From contig JAKAXS010000139.1 in the NCBI GenBank assembly GCA_021816505.1, positions 1-7,059 of the forward strand: a stretch of DNA of 7,059 nt. The letters run 5' to 3'. Source of the stretch: Pseudomonadota bacterium. Lineage in GTDB: Bacteria > Pseudomonadota > Alphaproteobacteria > Rhizobiales > Hyphomicrobiaceae. The position numbers and the translations under genes are program-made. Shown here in pieces: positions 1-6,979 of the stretch. Position 1 is the first letter of the stretch; the number at the start of each line of letters is the position of its first letter. The notes under the pieces are model-generated. The model had not been told where the DNA came from. It did no database searches and saw only the letters and a program-made list of their open reading frames with translations.

Positions 1-107
1 AGGGCCGCGCTCAACGATCCCCGTCCGTGGATCTGCGACACCCCGCACGCGACAACGGGGCCGGCAGCCGCTATAAGCGGGCCGACGCCAACCGGATCAG
101 ACGACAC
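1..107 (+). other. Leader region upstream of purL
   Basis: No gene can be assigned here with confidence. The purL frame stays open leftward to a GTG at 27 and beyond it to the window edge, but the encoded residues (rich in R, D, N, G) do not resemble a PurL N-terminus. Another frame is open from the edge to a TAA at 74-76 and could be the tail of a preceding gene; I do not recognise it. A short inverted repeat, CCGCT-ata-AGCGG, lies at 68-80. No clear promoter is visible. A purQ or purS gene further upstream would be natural but is outside the window. Confidence 0.3.
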
Positions 108-2322
<2,215 letters not shown>

Positions 2323-2324
<2 letters not shown>

Positions 2325-2328
2325 AGGA
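2323..2328 (+). promoter_or_regulatory. Ribosome binding site of the BolA-family gene
   Basis: GAAGGA overlaps the TGA stop of purL (2322-2324) and sits 8 bases before the ATG at 2337. This supports translational linkage with purL and favours 2337 over the in-frame ATG two codons later at 2343. Confidence 0.7.
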
Positions 2329-2336
2329 CCACCACC

Positions 2337-2576
2337 ATGCCCATGGATGCCGGCGACATCGAGCGCCTGATCAAAGAGAGCTTCCCGGACGCGATCGTCG
2401 ATATCAAGGATCTGGCCGGCGACGGCGATCACTTCGCGGCGCACGTCGTGTCGAAGGCATTTGCCGGAAAGTCGCGCGTGCAGCAGCATCAGATGGTCTA
2501 CGATGCCCTTGGCGGCCGCATGGGCGGCGTCCTGCATGCCCTGGCGCTGACGACGGCCGTTCCCAAGGACGGGTGA
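2337..2576 (+). CDS. BolA family protein (IbaG-like)
   Basis: This small cytosolic protein of 79 residues has the complete BolA fold. Members pair with monothiol CGFS glutaredoxins, share a bridging [2Fe-2S] cluster, and act in iron-sulfur trafficking or stress regulation. The N-terminal helix IERLIKESFPDA (8-19) is followed by the loop DGDHF (29-33), whose His32 sits at the variable Cys/His ligand position. The signature FAGKSRVQQHQMVYDAL (42-58) comes next, then the invariant C-terminal His67 in VLHAL. The loop histidine and short C-terminus look more like E. coli IbaG than BolA itself, so I give no symbol. It starts 12 bases after purL, so the two are probably cotranscribed. The likely partner gene grxD lies about 1.75 kb downstream on the same strand, separated by rsgA and a small antisense gene. 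Assignment to the family is firm; assignment to a subfamily is an inference. Confidence 0.93.
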   Translation: MPMDAGDIERLIKESFPDAIVDIKDLAGDGDHFAAHVVSKAFAGKSRVQQHQMVYDALGGRMGGVLHALALTTAVPKDG

Positions 2577-2660
2577 CGCATCTTCGTGTGCCGGCCTCGT
2601 GCCGCGCTGCTGTAGTGTCGGCGTTGCGGTTCGCGTAGAGTGAAACGAACCAACTCGAAA

Positions 2661-2665
2661 AGGAG
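2661..2665 (+). promoter_or_regulatory. Strong orphan Shine-Dalgarno sequence followed by ATGTGA
   Basis: AAAAGGAGAGA (core AGGAG at 2661-2665) is among the best ribosome binding sites in the window, yet no recognised gene follows. The ATG at 2669 is immediately followed by TGA at 2672, making a start-stop element. The overlapping GTG at 2671 would give a 16-codon peptide ending with TAA at 2719-2721. A TTG at 2675 opens a 55-codon frame. Ribosome loading here, about 165 bases before rsgA, could have a leader role, or the site could be a remnant of a lost gene. Confidence 0.4.
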
Positions 2666-2674
2666 AGAATGTGA

Positions 2675-2842
2675 TTGTCGGTGTTTTGCAGTCGGCTGGA
2701 GGCGCGACGTTCGCGGGTTAATCCCGCTGACGTTCGATCTGCCAGCCCGGTGAGCCGGACGTCCGCTTGCGCGGCGCGTCTCCGTTTGTCTGGCTGCGTT
2801 CGCGCGCATCGCGCAACGCGACAACTGGCGAAACACACATGA
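2675..2842 (+). CDS. Possible 55-residue upstream ORF overlapping the rsgA start
   Basis: This is a doubtful small ORF, too short for the usual length cutoff. It begins with TTG at 2675, 9 bases after the AGGAG core. It stays open for 55 codons and stops at TGA 2840-2842, overlapping the rsgA ATG (2839-2841) as ATGA, the arrangement typical of translational coupling. Against it, the product is rich in Arg, Ser, Ala and Cys with no recognisable motif, as expected for a chance frame in GC-rich DNA, and the start codon is poor. The frame is preceded directly by the start-stop ATGTGA. I recognise no family. It would gain credibility only if conserved in relatives. Confidence 0.2.
   Translation: MSVFCSRLEARRSRVNPADVRSASPVSRTSACAARLRLSGCVRAHRATRQLAKHT
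2706..2736 (+). repeat. Hairpin flanked by 8-bp direct repeats in the rsgA leader
   Basis: GACGTTCG occurs at 2706-2713 and again at 2729-2736. Between them is a perfect 5-bp hairpin, GCGGG (2713-2717) and CCCGC (2723-2727), with loop TTAAT. No T-tract follows, so it is not an intrinsic terminator. It ends about 100 bases before rsgA and coincides with the TAA of the possible 16-codon leader peptide. It may be a regulatory structure or a coincidence of GC-rich sequence. Confidence 0.35.
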
Positions 2843-3909
2843 CATCGCAATCTCTCGACCTGGCCGAACTGGGCTGGAACCGCTTCTTCGCTTCTCAACT
2901 CTCCACCGAAGACCTGACGTCGCTGCTGCCCGTACGCGTGGTGGCCGTGCATCGCGACAAGCTTCACGTGCTGGGCGCAGGACTCGATACGCTGATCGAG
3001 CCATTTTTTGCGACAACGCCCGGCGACAAGGCCACCGCCGCCACGGCAGGCGACTGGCTGCTTGTGTGTCGCGAGACGCTGCGACCACTGCGGCTGCTGA
3101 ACCGCGCGAGCGTGTTCAAGCGTCGCGCCGCGGGCACGGGCTCGCAGGTTCAGTTGATCGGCGCGAACGTCGATACGCTGTTCGTCGTCACGTCGTGCAA
3201 TCAGGACTTCAACGTGCCGCGCCTGGAACGCTACCTGAGCCTCGCAAGCGATGCGGGTGTCGTGCCGGTCGTGGTGCTCACAAAGTCCGACCTCGCGGCG
3301 GATGCGACGGAGTTCGCGCAAAAGGCGGCGGCGCTGATGCCGGGCCTGCTGGTGGAGACGATCGACGCGCGAGATCGCGCCAGCGTGGCGAGACTGCTGC
3401 CGTGGTGCGCGCCGGGGCAGACGGTGGCGCTGCTGGGCTCGTCCGGTGTGGGCAAGTCTACGCTCATCAACACGCTGTCGGGTGCGGGCGATATCGCAAC
3501 GCAAGGCGTGCGCGTGCATGACGACAAGGGGCGGCACACGACGACCGCGCGGCGGCTGCATCGTCTCCCGTCGGGTGGCTGGATGCTCGACTCGCCGGGC
3601 ATGCGTGAACTGCAGCTCGCGGACGTAAAGGACGGCATCGAAGAGGTGTTCGACGATCTCGTCGCGCTGGCGGAGACGTGCCGGTTCAGCGATTGCGGGC
3701 ATGCGACCGAGCCGGGCTGCGCGGTGCAGGCGGCGATCAAATCGGGCACGCTCGAAGCGGCGCGCCTGGCGCGATGGCAGAAGCTTAGTGCCGAAGAGGA
3801 ACGCAACGCTGAAAGCATGGGCGTTCGCCGCGAACGCGCGCGCAGCTTCGGCAAGCACGTCAAATCAGTGATGAAAGAGAAACGTTCACGCTTCACTGAT
3901 CGAAGCTGA
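2839..3909 (+). CDS. rsgA: Ribosome small subunit-dependent GTPase A (RsgA/YjeQ)
   Basis: This cytosolic GTPase binds the immature 30S subunit and helps release RbfA late in small-subunit assembly. From the ATG at 2839 it has 356 residues, a normal family length. An OB-fold RNA-binding domain occupies roughly 31-110. The circularly permuted G domain then shows motifs in the order G4-G1-G3: TKSD (148-151), GSSGVGKST (200-208), the Thr-rich switch loop GRHTTT (231-236) and DSPG (251-254). A C-terminal zinc finger has ligands Cys281, Cys286, His288 and Cys294. The tail is basic. A TTG at 2767 would extend the frame by 24 residues, but these are not family-like. The Shine-Dalgarno sequence before 2839 is weak, so start choice rests on alignment and possibly on coupling to an upstream frame. 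G4 is TKSD rather than NKxD and G3 is DSPG rather than DTPG; I regard both as tolerated variants. It sits between the BolA gene and grxD, with no obvious link to iron-sulfur metabolism. Confidence 0.96.
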   Translation: MTSQSLDLAELGWNRFFASQLSTEDLTSLLPVRVVAVHRDKLHVLGAGLDTLIEPFFATTPGDKATAATAGDWLLVCRETLRPLRLLNRASVFKRRAAGTGSQVQLIGANVDTLFVVTSCNQDFNVPRLERYLSLASDAGVVPVVVLTKSDLAADATEFAQKAAALMPGLLVETIDARDRASVARLLPWCAPGQTVALLGSSGVGKSTLINTLSGAGDIATQGVRVHDDKGRHTTTARRLHRLPSGGWMLDSPGMRELQLADVKDGIEEVFDDLVALAETCRFSDCGHATEPGCAVQAAIKSGTLEAARLARWQKLSAEEERNAESMGVRRERARSFGKHVKSVMKEKRSRFTDRS

Positions 3910-3912
3910 ATG

Positions 3913-3948
3913 AAAAAGGCAGGACGCAGCCGATGGACGCGTCCTGCC
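3913..3948 (-). terminator. Intrinsic terminator of the 45-residue protein gene
   Basis: Perfect 10-bp arms GGCAGGACGC (3918-3927) and GCGTCCTGCC (3939-3948) enclose an 11-base loop. Read on the minus strand the stem is followed by TTTTTC (3917 down to 3912), a good rho-independent terminator about 30 bases after the minus-strand stop. On the plus strand it begins 8 bases after the rsgA stop but is followed by AAATTACG, so it would not be an efficient terminator for rsgA, though it may protect its 3' end. Confidence 0.8.
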
Positions 3949-3979
3949 AAATTACGAGACTTACAAGAAGGAGAGAGGC

Positions 3980-4117
3980 TTACTTCTTATTCACGTCGAG
4001 CGACTCACCTGCCTTGCGCTGGTCCCAGTCCGGCGAAGGGGTGACTGTTCCGGTGTTCGCCAAAGCGGCGCCGGCCGAGACAGATGCGACGAGTGCGGCA
4101 AGGATGATTTTTTTCAT
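3980..4117 (-). CDS. Small exported protein, 45 residues, unknown function
   Basis: This tiny gene is below normal ORF length cutoffs but well supported. On the minus strand the ATG (4115-4117) is preceded by a near-perfect GGAGG six bases away, and a strong terminator follows the TAA at 3980-3982. The protein starts MKKIILAAL, has a hydrophobic Ala-rich core, and ends its signal peptide at about residue 20 (ALA before Asn21). The predicted mature peptide is only about 25 residues, with TPSPDWDQRKAGESLDVNKK as its last 20; it is charged, with one Trp and no Cys. The site is AXA-type without a lipobox, so a soluble periplasmic or secreted peptide is expected. It is convergent with rsgA and divergent from grxD. 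I do not recognise the family. Small KK-leader proteins of this kind are frequent in Hyphomicrobiales, but I cannot place this one in a named Pfam family. Confidence 0.8.
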   Translation of the reverse strand: MKKIILAALVASVSAGAALANTGTVTPSPDWDQRKAGESLDVNKK

Positions 4118-4123
4118 ACGTTT

Positions 4124-4128
4124 CCTCC
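4124..4128 (-). promoter_or_regulatory. Ribosome binding site of the 45-residue protein gene
   Basis: CCTCC on the plus strand is GGAGG on the minus strand, six bases before the ATG at 4117. It is the main reason for believing the short gene 3980-4117 is translated. Confidence 0.8.
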
Positions 4129-4323
4129 ATCTGAATGAGATGGGAAAGATTGACCGATTTACACCGCCAAACTTCCCACTGCAGAATACCGAGCCGCGGC
4201 CCGGTGTGAACCCCCTTCGACGACGAAAAATGGCCTCTTCATTGACTTTTTCATGAGGCTAACCACATGGTTGACCACCAGTCTGCGATTTCGGCAGGCG
4301 CTAAGATTTAGAGGGTTATCAAG
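4129..4323. promoter_or_regulatory. Divergent intergenic region before grxD
   Basis: This region should hold promoters for both the minus-strand small gene and grxD. On the plus strand two -35-like hexamers are visible, TTGACT at 4242-4247 and TTGACC at 4271-4276, but neither has a convincing -10 box at 16-18 bases. Nearer the gene, GAGGG at 4311-4315 is the grxD ribosome binding site, 8 bases before the ATG. No clear operator is seen. Confidence 0.4.
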
Positions 4324-4668
4324 ATGAGCGATGCTCAGGCCGTGCAGGACTGGATCCGCAAAACGGTCGCCACCAACGATGTCGTGCTGTTCATGAAGGG
4401 CACGAAGCAGTTTCCGCAGTGCGGATTTTCCGCGCAGGTCGCGAAGATTCTCGACCACCTCGGCGTGCCCTACAAGGACGTCAACGTGCTGGAGGACAAC
4501 AGCCTGCGCGAGGGTGTGAAGACCTTCACGAACTGGCCGACCATTCCGCAGCTCTACGTCAAAGGCGAATTCGTCGGCGGCTGCGATATCGTTCGCGAGA
4601 TGTTTCAGGAGGGCGAACTGCACGCCCTGATCCACGACAAGGGCATCGCGCACACCAATCACGCTTGA
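4324..4668 (+). CDS. grxD: Monothiol glutaredoxin, CGFS type (Grx4/GrxD)
   Basis: This cytosolic glutaredoxin-fold protein binds a glutathione-ligated [2Fe-2S] cluster as a homodimer or a mixed dimer with BolA proteins, and delivers clusters to iron-sulfur enzymes. Its 114 residues match the family length. The N-terminal helix leads to VVLFMKGT (20-27) with Lys25, then the active site CGFS (33-36) with cluster ligand Cys33. The glutathione-binding residues follow in WPTIPQLYV (71-79, cis-Pro at 75) and GGCD (85-88). The C-terminal helix is intact. A GAGGG ribosome binding site lies 8 bases upstream and a strong bidirectional terminator lies 25 bases downstream, so it is probably a single-gene transcript or the end of a longer one. 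The likely partner, the BolA-family gene at 2337, is upstream on the same strand. A bidirectional stem-loop insulates it from the convergent BA14K-like gene. Confidence 0.96.
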   Translation: MSDAQAVQDWIRKTVATNDVVLFMKGTKQFPQCGFSAQVAKILDHLGVPYKDVNVLEDNSLREGVKTFTNWPTIPQLYVKGEFVGGCDIVREMFQEGELHALIHDKGIAHTNHA

Positions 4669-4692
4669 ACGCGGAAGCGGCATCTGGAATCG

Positions 4693-4723
4693 AAACGGGA
4701 GCGGCGATGGCCGCTCCCGTTTT
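4693..4723. terminator. Bidirectional intrinsic terminator between grxD and the BA14K-like gene
   Basis: Arms AAACGGGAGCGGC (4693-4705) and GCCGCTCCCGTTT (4710-4722) pair perfectly over 13 bp with a GATG loop. The plus strand ends in TTTT (4720-4723) and the minus strand ends in TTTCG, so both convergent genes, stopping at 4668 and 4741, are served. The plus-strand version is the stronger. Confidence 0.9.
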
Positions 4724-4740
4724 GCGTTGTCGGAGTGATG

Positions 4741-5115
4741 TCAGCGCAGGTAGGGGCAAACGACTTCATCGCCTTCGTAGGTGATGTAGGTGCCCGTGCG
4801 CGGATTGAACGAGCGGAATTCGTCCTCGCAGCGCTCCACGTCGCCGTCGGAGGCGCGGCCTTCCGAGATGGCGCCTGCGATAATAGCGCCGGCGATGATG
4901 CCACCGACGAGCGCGGCCGCACCGCGACCACCTCCGCCGCCGCGGCGATGATGGTGATGGCGCCCACGGCGATGCACGTTCTCGACGAGCGTCGTCGACT
5001 TGTCGGATGCACCCGCGGCCGAAGGCCCGATCGGTGCTGCCGAGGCGGCGATTGGCAGGGCGGAAGCGGCGAGGCTGAGTGCCAGTGCCGAGGCGATGAC
5101 TTTCTTCGCGATCAT
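4741..5115 (-). CDS. BA14K-like exported protein with His-rich and glycine-zipper segments
   Basis: This 124-residue protein carries a signal peptide (1-26, ending in AASA before Ala27-Pro). A disordered stretch follows, then a basic His-rich patch HRRGRHHHHRR (48-58), a pentaglycine, and a small-residue hydrophobic segment (66-84) with the GG/AG spacing of a glycine zipper. The C-terminus (96-123), Cys96 to Cys120 around FRSFNPRTGTYITYEGDE, matches the BA14K domain known from the immunoreactive 14-kDa protein of Brucella abortus, for which lectin-like activity has been reported. The two cysteines could form a disulfide in the periplasm. The glycine-zipper helix could span or associate with a membrane, as in several BA14K proteins. 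The start is the ATG at 5113-5115, with GGAGA nine bases upstream; the longer TTG frame from 5193 adds non-signal residues before the leader. It is divergent from the next exported protein gene. Family placement rests on the C-terminal pattern; its function here is unknown. Confidence 0.85.
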   Translation of the reverse strand: MIAKKVIASALALSLAASALPIAASAAPIGPSAAGASDKSTTLVENVHRRGRHHHHRRGGGGGRGAAALVGGIIAGAIIAGAISEGRASDGDVERCEDEFRSFNPRTGTYITYEGDEVVCPYLR

Positions 5116-5124
5116 GATCACGTG

Positions 5125-5129
5125 TCTCC
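5125..5129 (-). promoter_or_regulatory. Ribosome binding site of the BA14K-like gene
   Basis: TCTCC on the plus strand reads GGAGA on the minus strand, nine bases from the ATG at 5115. It selects the start that places the signal peptide at the very N-terminus, although a GTG two codons upstream (5119-5121) is also near. Confidence 0.65.
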
Positions 5130-5322
5130 GGTTGTTGTTATGATCCAGCCCGTTAAACGACGAAGGCGGCGCAAATCCGTCGAAGGCCGGCAATCTGAAC
5201 GGCTATTCAGAAAAATCGCAATACTTTCCTACATTTAATCGACGGAGGTGCAATCGTCGCCCCGTTCTCCTGTCATACCGGCCCGAACAAGCATGGTGCA
5301 AAGCGGAGCCGGATAGAAAAGC
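5130..5322. promoter_or_regulatory. Divergent promoter region between two exported-protein genes
   Basis: Both flanking genes must be expressed from here. On the BA14K side a 13-bp imperfect direct repeat, CG-CGAAGGC-G-, occurs at 5158-5170 and 5178-5190, exactly 20 bp apart. Next to it is a small inverted repeat, TCTGAA (5194-5199) and TTCAGA (5206-5211). The stretch 5205-5230 is relatively AT-rich, the likeliest place for promoter melting. No convincing -35/-10 pair could be set for either direction. Confidence 0.35.
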
Positions 5323-5327
5323 AGGAG
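5323..5327 (+). promoter_or_regulatory. Ribosome binding site that fixes the 5334 start
   Basis: AGGAG at 5323-5327 abuts the ATG at 5328, which therefore cannot use it, but lies 6 bases from the ATG at 5334. The protein is therefore two residues shorter than the longest open frame. Confidence 0.8.
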
Positions 5328-5333
5328 ATGATC

Positions 5334-5600
5334 ATGAAAGCCATTCTCGCCGCTGCCGCCGCCGCTCTCGTTCTCACCTCGGCAGGCGTTGCGTCCGCAG
5401 CTCCCAAGCATCACCACGGTCATGGATATGGCAAGGTGTCGGTGTTCGAGCGTGCCGCAATCGCCCGCGCCAAGCTGAAGGTCGCCTTCGTCCAGCGCAA
5501 GGCACGCGCCGATGGCCGGGTTACGCCCTACGAGCGCGCCCAGATCCGCCAGGCGCAGTCGCAGCTGAACTACACGATTGCCCGCGCGCGCCGGACCTAA
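5334..5600 (+). CDS. Small basic exported protein with internal two-fold repeat
   Basis: This 88-residue protein has a clear signal peptide (1-22, Ala-rich core, VASA before Ala23-Pro). The mature part is about 66 residues and strongly basic. It opens with a His cluster, HHHGHG (26-31). After it come two copies of a 24-residue unit, 35-58 and 63-86, joined by ADGR: VSVFERAAIARA aligns with VTPYERAQIRQA, sharing V, ER-A, I and A, and both units end in a basic A-R stretch. The second unit resembles the ADG-VTP-ER--I--AQ pattern I recall from many small alphaproteobacterial periplasmic proteins of unknown function; this link is from memory. Helix-forming composition suggests two helical hairpins. 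There is no Cys, lipobox or membrane segment after the leader. The start at 5334 is chosen from the AGGAG spacing. It is divergent from the BA14K-like gene and is followed 39 bases later by a GC-rich hairpin. Function unknown. Confidence 0.85.
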   Translation: MKAILAAAAAALVLTSAGVASAAPKHHHGHGYGKVSVFERAAIARAKLKVAFVQRKARADGRVTPYERAQIRQAQSQLNYTIARARRT

Positions 5601-5639
5601 TCGACGCTTGCGACTGCGATCTCCGGTGGCCCCGTCGCT

Positions 5640-5665
5640 CGGCCGGCTCCTTGTGGAGCCGGCCG
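5640..5665 (+). terminator. Stem-loop after the 88-residue protein gene
   Basis: CGGCCGGCTCC (5640-5650) pairs perfectly with GGAGCCGGCCG (5655-5665) around a TTGT loop, an 11-bp stem. It starts 39 bases after the stop at 5600. The downstream sequence TTGCCATTTGC is only weakly T-rich, so termination may be inefficient or the hairpin may mainly stabilise the 3' end. Confidence 0.6.
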
Positions 5666-5760
5666 TTGCCATTTGCGGGTCCACCAGACGGCAGCCTCAG
5701 TTTCGCCGTGAGCCGTGGCTTTGATGGCCGACTTTAGGTTGGTGAGGCATCGCGGCGTTC

Positions 5761-6855
5761 ATGCGGCTCGGCGGGCGGCGGTTTCTGTTGAGCATCTGCA
5801 TCATTGCCGCCAGCGTGTGTCTGGCGCTCGGCATCACGTTGCCGATCATACGCTTGACCAAGTACCTCATCTTCTCGACCGACCATTCGCTGCTGTCCAC
5901 GGTCTGGGTCTTGATCCACGACGGGCAGACGTTCCTCGGCGGCACGATCCTGGTCTTCTCCATCGCGCTGCCCATCCTGAAGTTGCTGTACCTCCTGCTC
6001 GTTTCCACTCTGCCTGCGACCGAGTTGACACGGCAGCACAAGCGCTTGAAAGCGCTCGAGTGGCTCGGCAAGTGGTCGATGCACGACGTGCTGGTGCTGT
6101 CGCTGACGATCTTCTTCATCAAGAGCCAGGGCGTGTACGACGCGGCGAGCCTGACGGGCGTCTATTTCTTTACCGCGGCCGTCGTATTGATGATCCTCTC
6201 CTATTCCTGGCTGCGCCTGGAGGGACTGGCCGCACTGCCGCCGGCACCTCAGCCGGTCGTGCTGCCGCAGCCGGTCAAGCCGGAGACGGTGCGGCCGAAG
6301 GTGGCGACGTTCCGCAATTTCGTCTTGAGCTTCCTCATCATCCTGGCGACGGTGTTCTTCGCGCTCGGCATTATCCTGCCGGTCATCCGCTTCACCACCG
6401 TTTACGTCTGGAGCCGCGAGCACTCGATCGCGACCATCATCTGGGCGCTATTCGAGAACGAGGAGTACTTCCTCACCGCGGTGCTGTTCCTGTTCTCGAT
6501 CCTGTTTCCGTTCCTGAAGCTGTTTTATCTTCTCACGCTGCTGACCTCGCCCGATCTGCCACCCGAGTTCCGTACGCGGTCGATCTCGACCATGGAATGG
6601 CTGGGCCGCTATTCCATGACGGACGTGATGGTTCTGGCGCTGCTGATCTTCTACGTGAACTCGTCCGGCTACACCGAGGCGGACGTGCTGCCGGGTGTCT
6701 ACTTCTTCGCGGCAAGCGCGCTGATGACGATGCTGGCCTACGGCTGGGCCAACACCGTGCCCCCGACGACAGTCAAGGCGGCAACACCCGTTCCGTTGCC
6801 GCTGCCCCTGCCCATCAGCATCGAAAGCAAACCGGATGCGCGGCGCCGGCGTTGA
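5761..6855 (+). CDS. Paraquat-inducible protein A (PqiA)-like membrane protein, two tandem domains
   Basis: This 364-residue inner-membrane protein is built from two homologous PqiA-type domains, about 8-153 and 184-331, each with about four membrane helices. The halves align along their length: LALGITLPIIR with FALGIILPVIR, DHSLLSTVW (41-49) with EHSIATIIW (220-228), LPILKLLYLL (70-79) with FPFLKLFYLL (249-258), EWLGKWSMHDVLVL (100-113) with EWLGRYSMTDVMVL (279-292), and GVYFF (133-137) with GVYFF (312-316). The EWLG--SM-DV block is the PqiA hallmark. A Pro-rich linker (157-180) joins the domains, and a Pro-rich tail (334-352) ends in a run of Arg. Canonical E. coli PqiA carries zinc-ribbon CxxC pairs; here the only cysteines are Cys13 and Cys20, both inside the first helix. 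In the model system PqiA works with the MCE protein PqiB in lipid transport and envelope integrity; no such partner follows here. The first available start is the ATG at 5761, with no good Shine-Dalgarno sequence. Family is confident; function is inferred. Confidence 0.88.
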   Translation: MRLGGRRFLLSICIIAASVCLALGITLPIIRLTKYLIFSTDHSLLSTVWVLIHDGQTFLGGTILVFSIALPILKLLYLLLVSTLPATELTRQHKRLKALEWLGKWSMHDVLVLSLTIFFIKSQGVYDAASLTGVYFFTAAVVLMILSYSWLRLEGLAALPPAPQPVVLPQPVKPETVRPKVATFRNFVLSFLIILATVFFALGIILPVIRFTTVYVWSREHSIATIIWALFENEEYFLTAVLFLFSILFPFLKLFYLLTLLTSPDLPPEFRTRSISTMEWLGRYSMTDVMVLALLIFYVNSSGYTEADVLPGVYFFAASALMTMLAYGWANTVPPTTVKAATPVPLPLPLPISIESKPDARRRR

Positions 6856-6875
6856 CCGGATGCCTCCGCAACGTC

Positions 6876-6971
6876 TAACAAGAAATTTATTTAATCACCC
6901 ATTTTCCTTGTTAATCAATTAGCTACAGCAATTCGCTAATTACATTGTTCACAGTCCCCGCCAGTGAACAA
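6876..6971 (+). promoter_or_regulatory. AT-rich regulatory region with three successive inverted repeats
   Basis: The sequence becomes markedly AT-rich between about 6881 and 6950, in contrast to the GC-rich genes around it, as expected for a promoter of the gene starting at 6980. Three perfect inverted repeats follow one another: TAACAAG (6876-6882) with CTTGTTA (6907-6913); AATTAGC (6917-6923) with GCTAATT (6935-6941); and TTGTTCAC (6945-6952) with GTGAACAA (6964-6971). The last two both have 11-base centres. The third overlaps the likely ribosome binding site AAGG (6970-6973). No certain -35/-10 pair is seen. Confidence 0.45.
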
Positions 6972-6979
6972 GGCTCGTC

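Noticed and set aside
2669..2674. TGA as a recoded (selenocysteine) second codon in ATGTGA
   Set aside because: The downstream frame shows no selenoprotein family and the second-codon position is not a known context; a start-stop element or chance is simpler.
2767..2838. Upstream TTG start extending rsgA by 24 residues
   Set aside because: The added residues are Arg/Ser-rich and unlike RsgA N-termini, and TTG is a poor start; the ATG at 2839 gives the usual family length.
2404..3858. Long open frame of 484 codons on the minus strand
   Set aside because: It runs antisense through the bolA gene, the spacer and rsgA, is extremely rich in Arg, Ala and His, has no recognisable motif, and contradicts two well-identified plus-strand proteins.
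3918..3948. The same hairpin as the rsgA terminator on the plus strand
   Set aside because: On the plus strand the stem is followed by AAATTACG with no T-tract; the T-run exists only on the minus strand.
3933..4256. 107-codon plus-strand frame between rsgA and grxD
   Set aside because: It lies antisense to the 45-residue gene, which has a strong ribosome binding site, signal peptide and terminator; this frame has no ribosome binding site and no motif.
5116..5193. TTG-initiated N-terminal extension of the BA14K-like protein
   Set aside because: It would bury the signal peptide 26 residues inside the protein; the ATG at 5115 has a good GGAGA nine bases upstream.
5715..6878. 387-codon plus-strand frame overlapping the PqiA-like gene
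   Set aside because: Its product is rich in Arg, Ala, Gly and His with no helix pattern, while the 5761 frame gives a clean duplicated membrane protein with family motifs.
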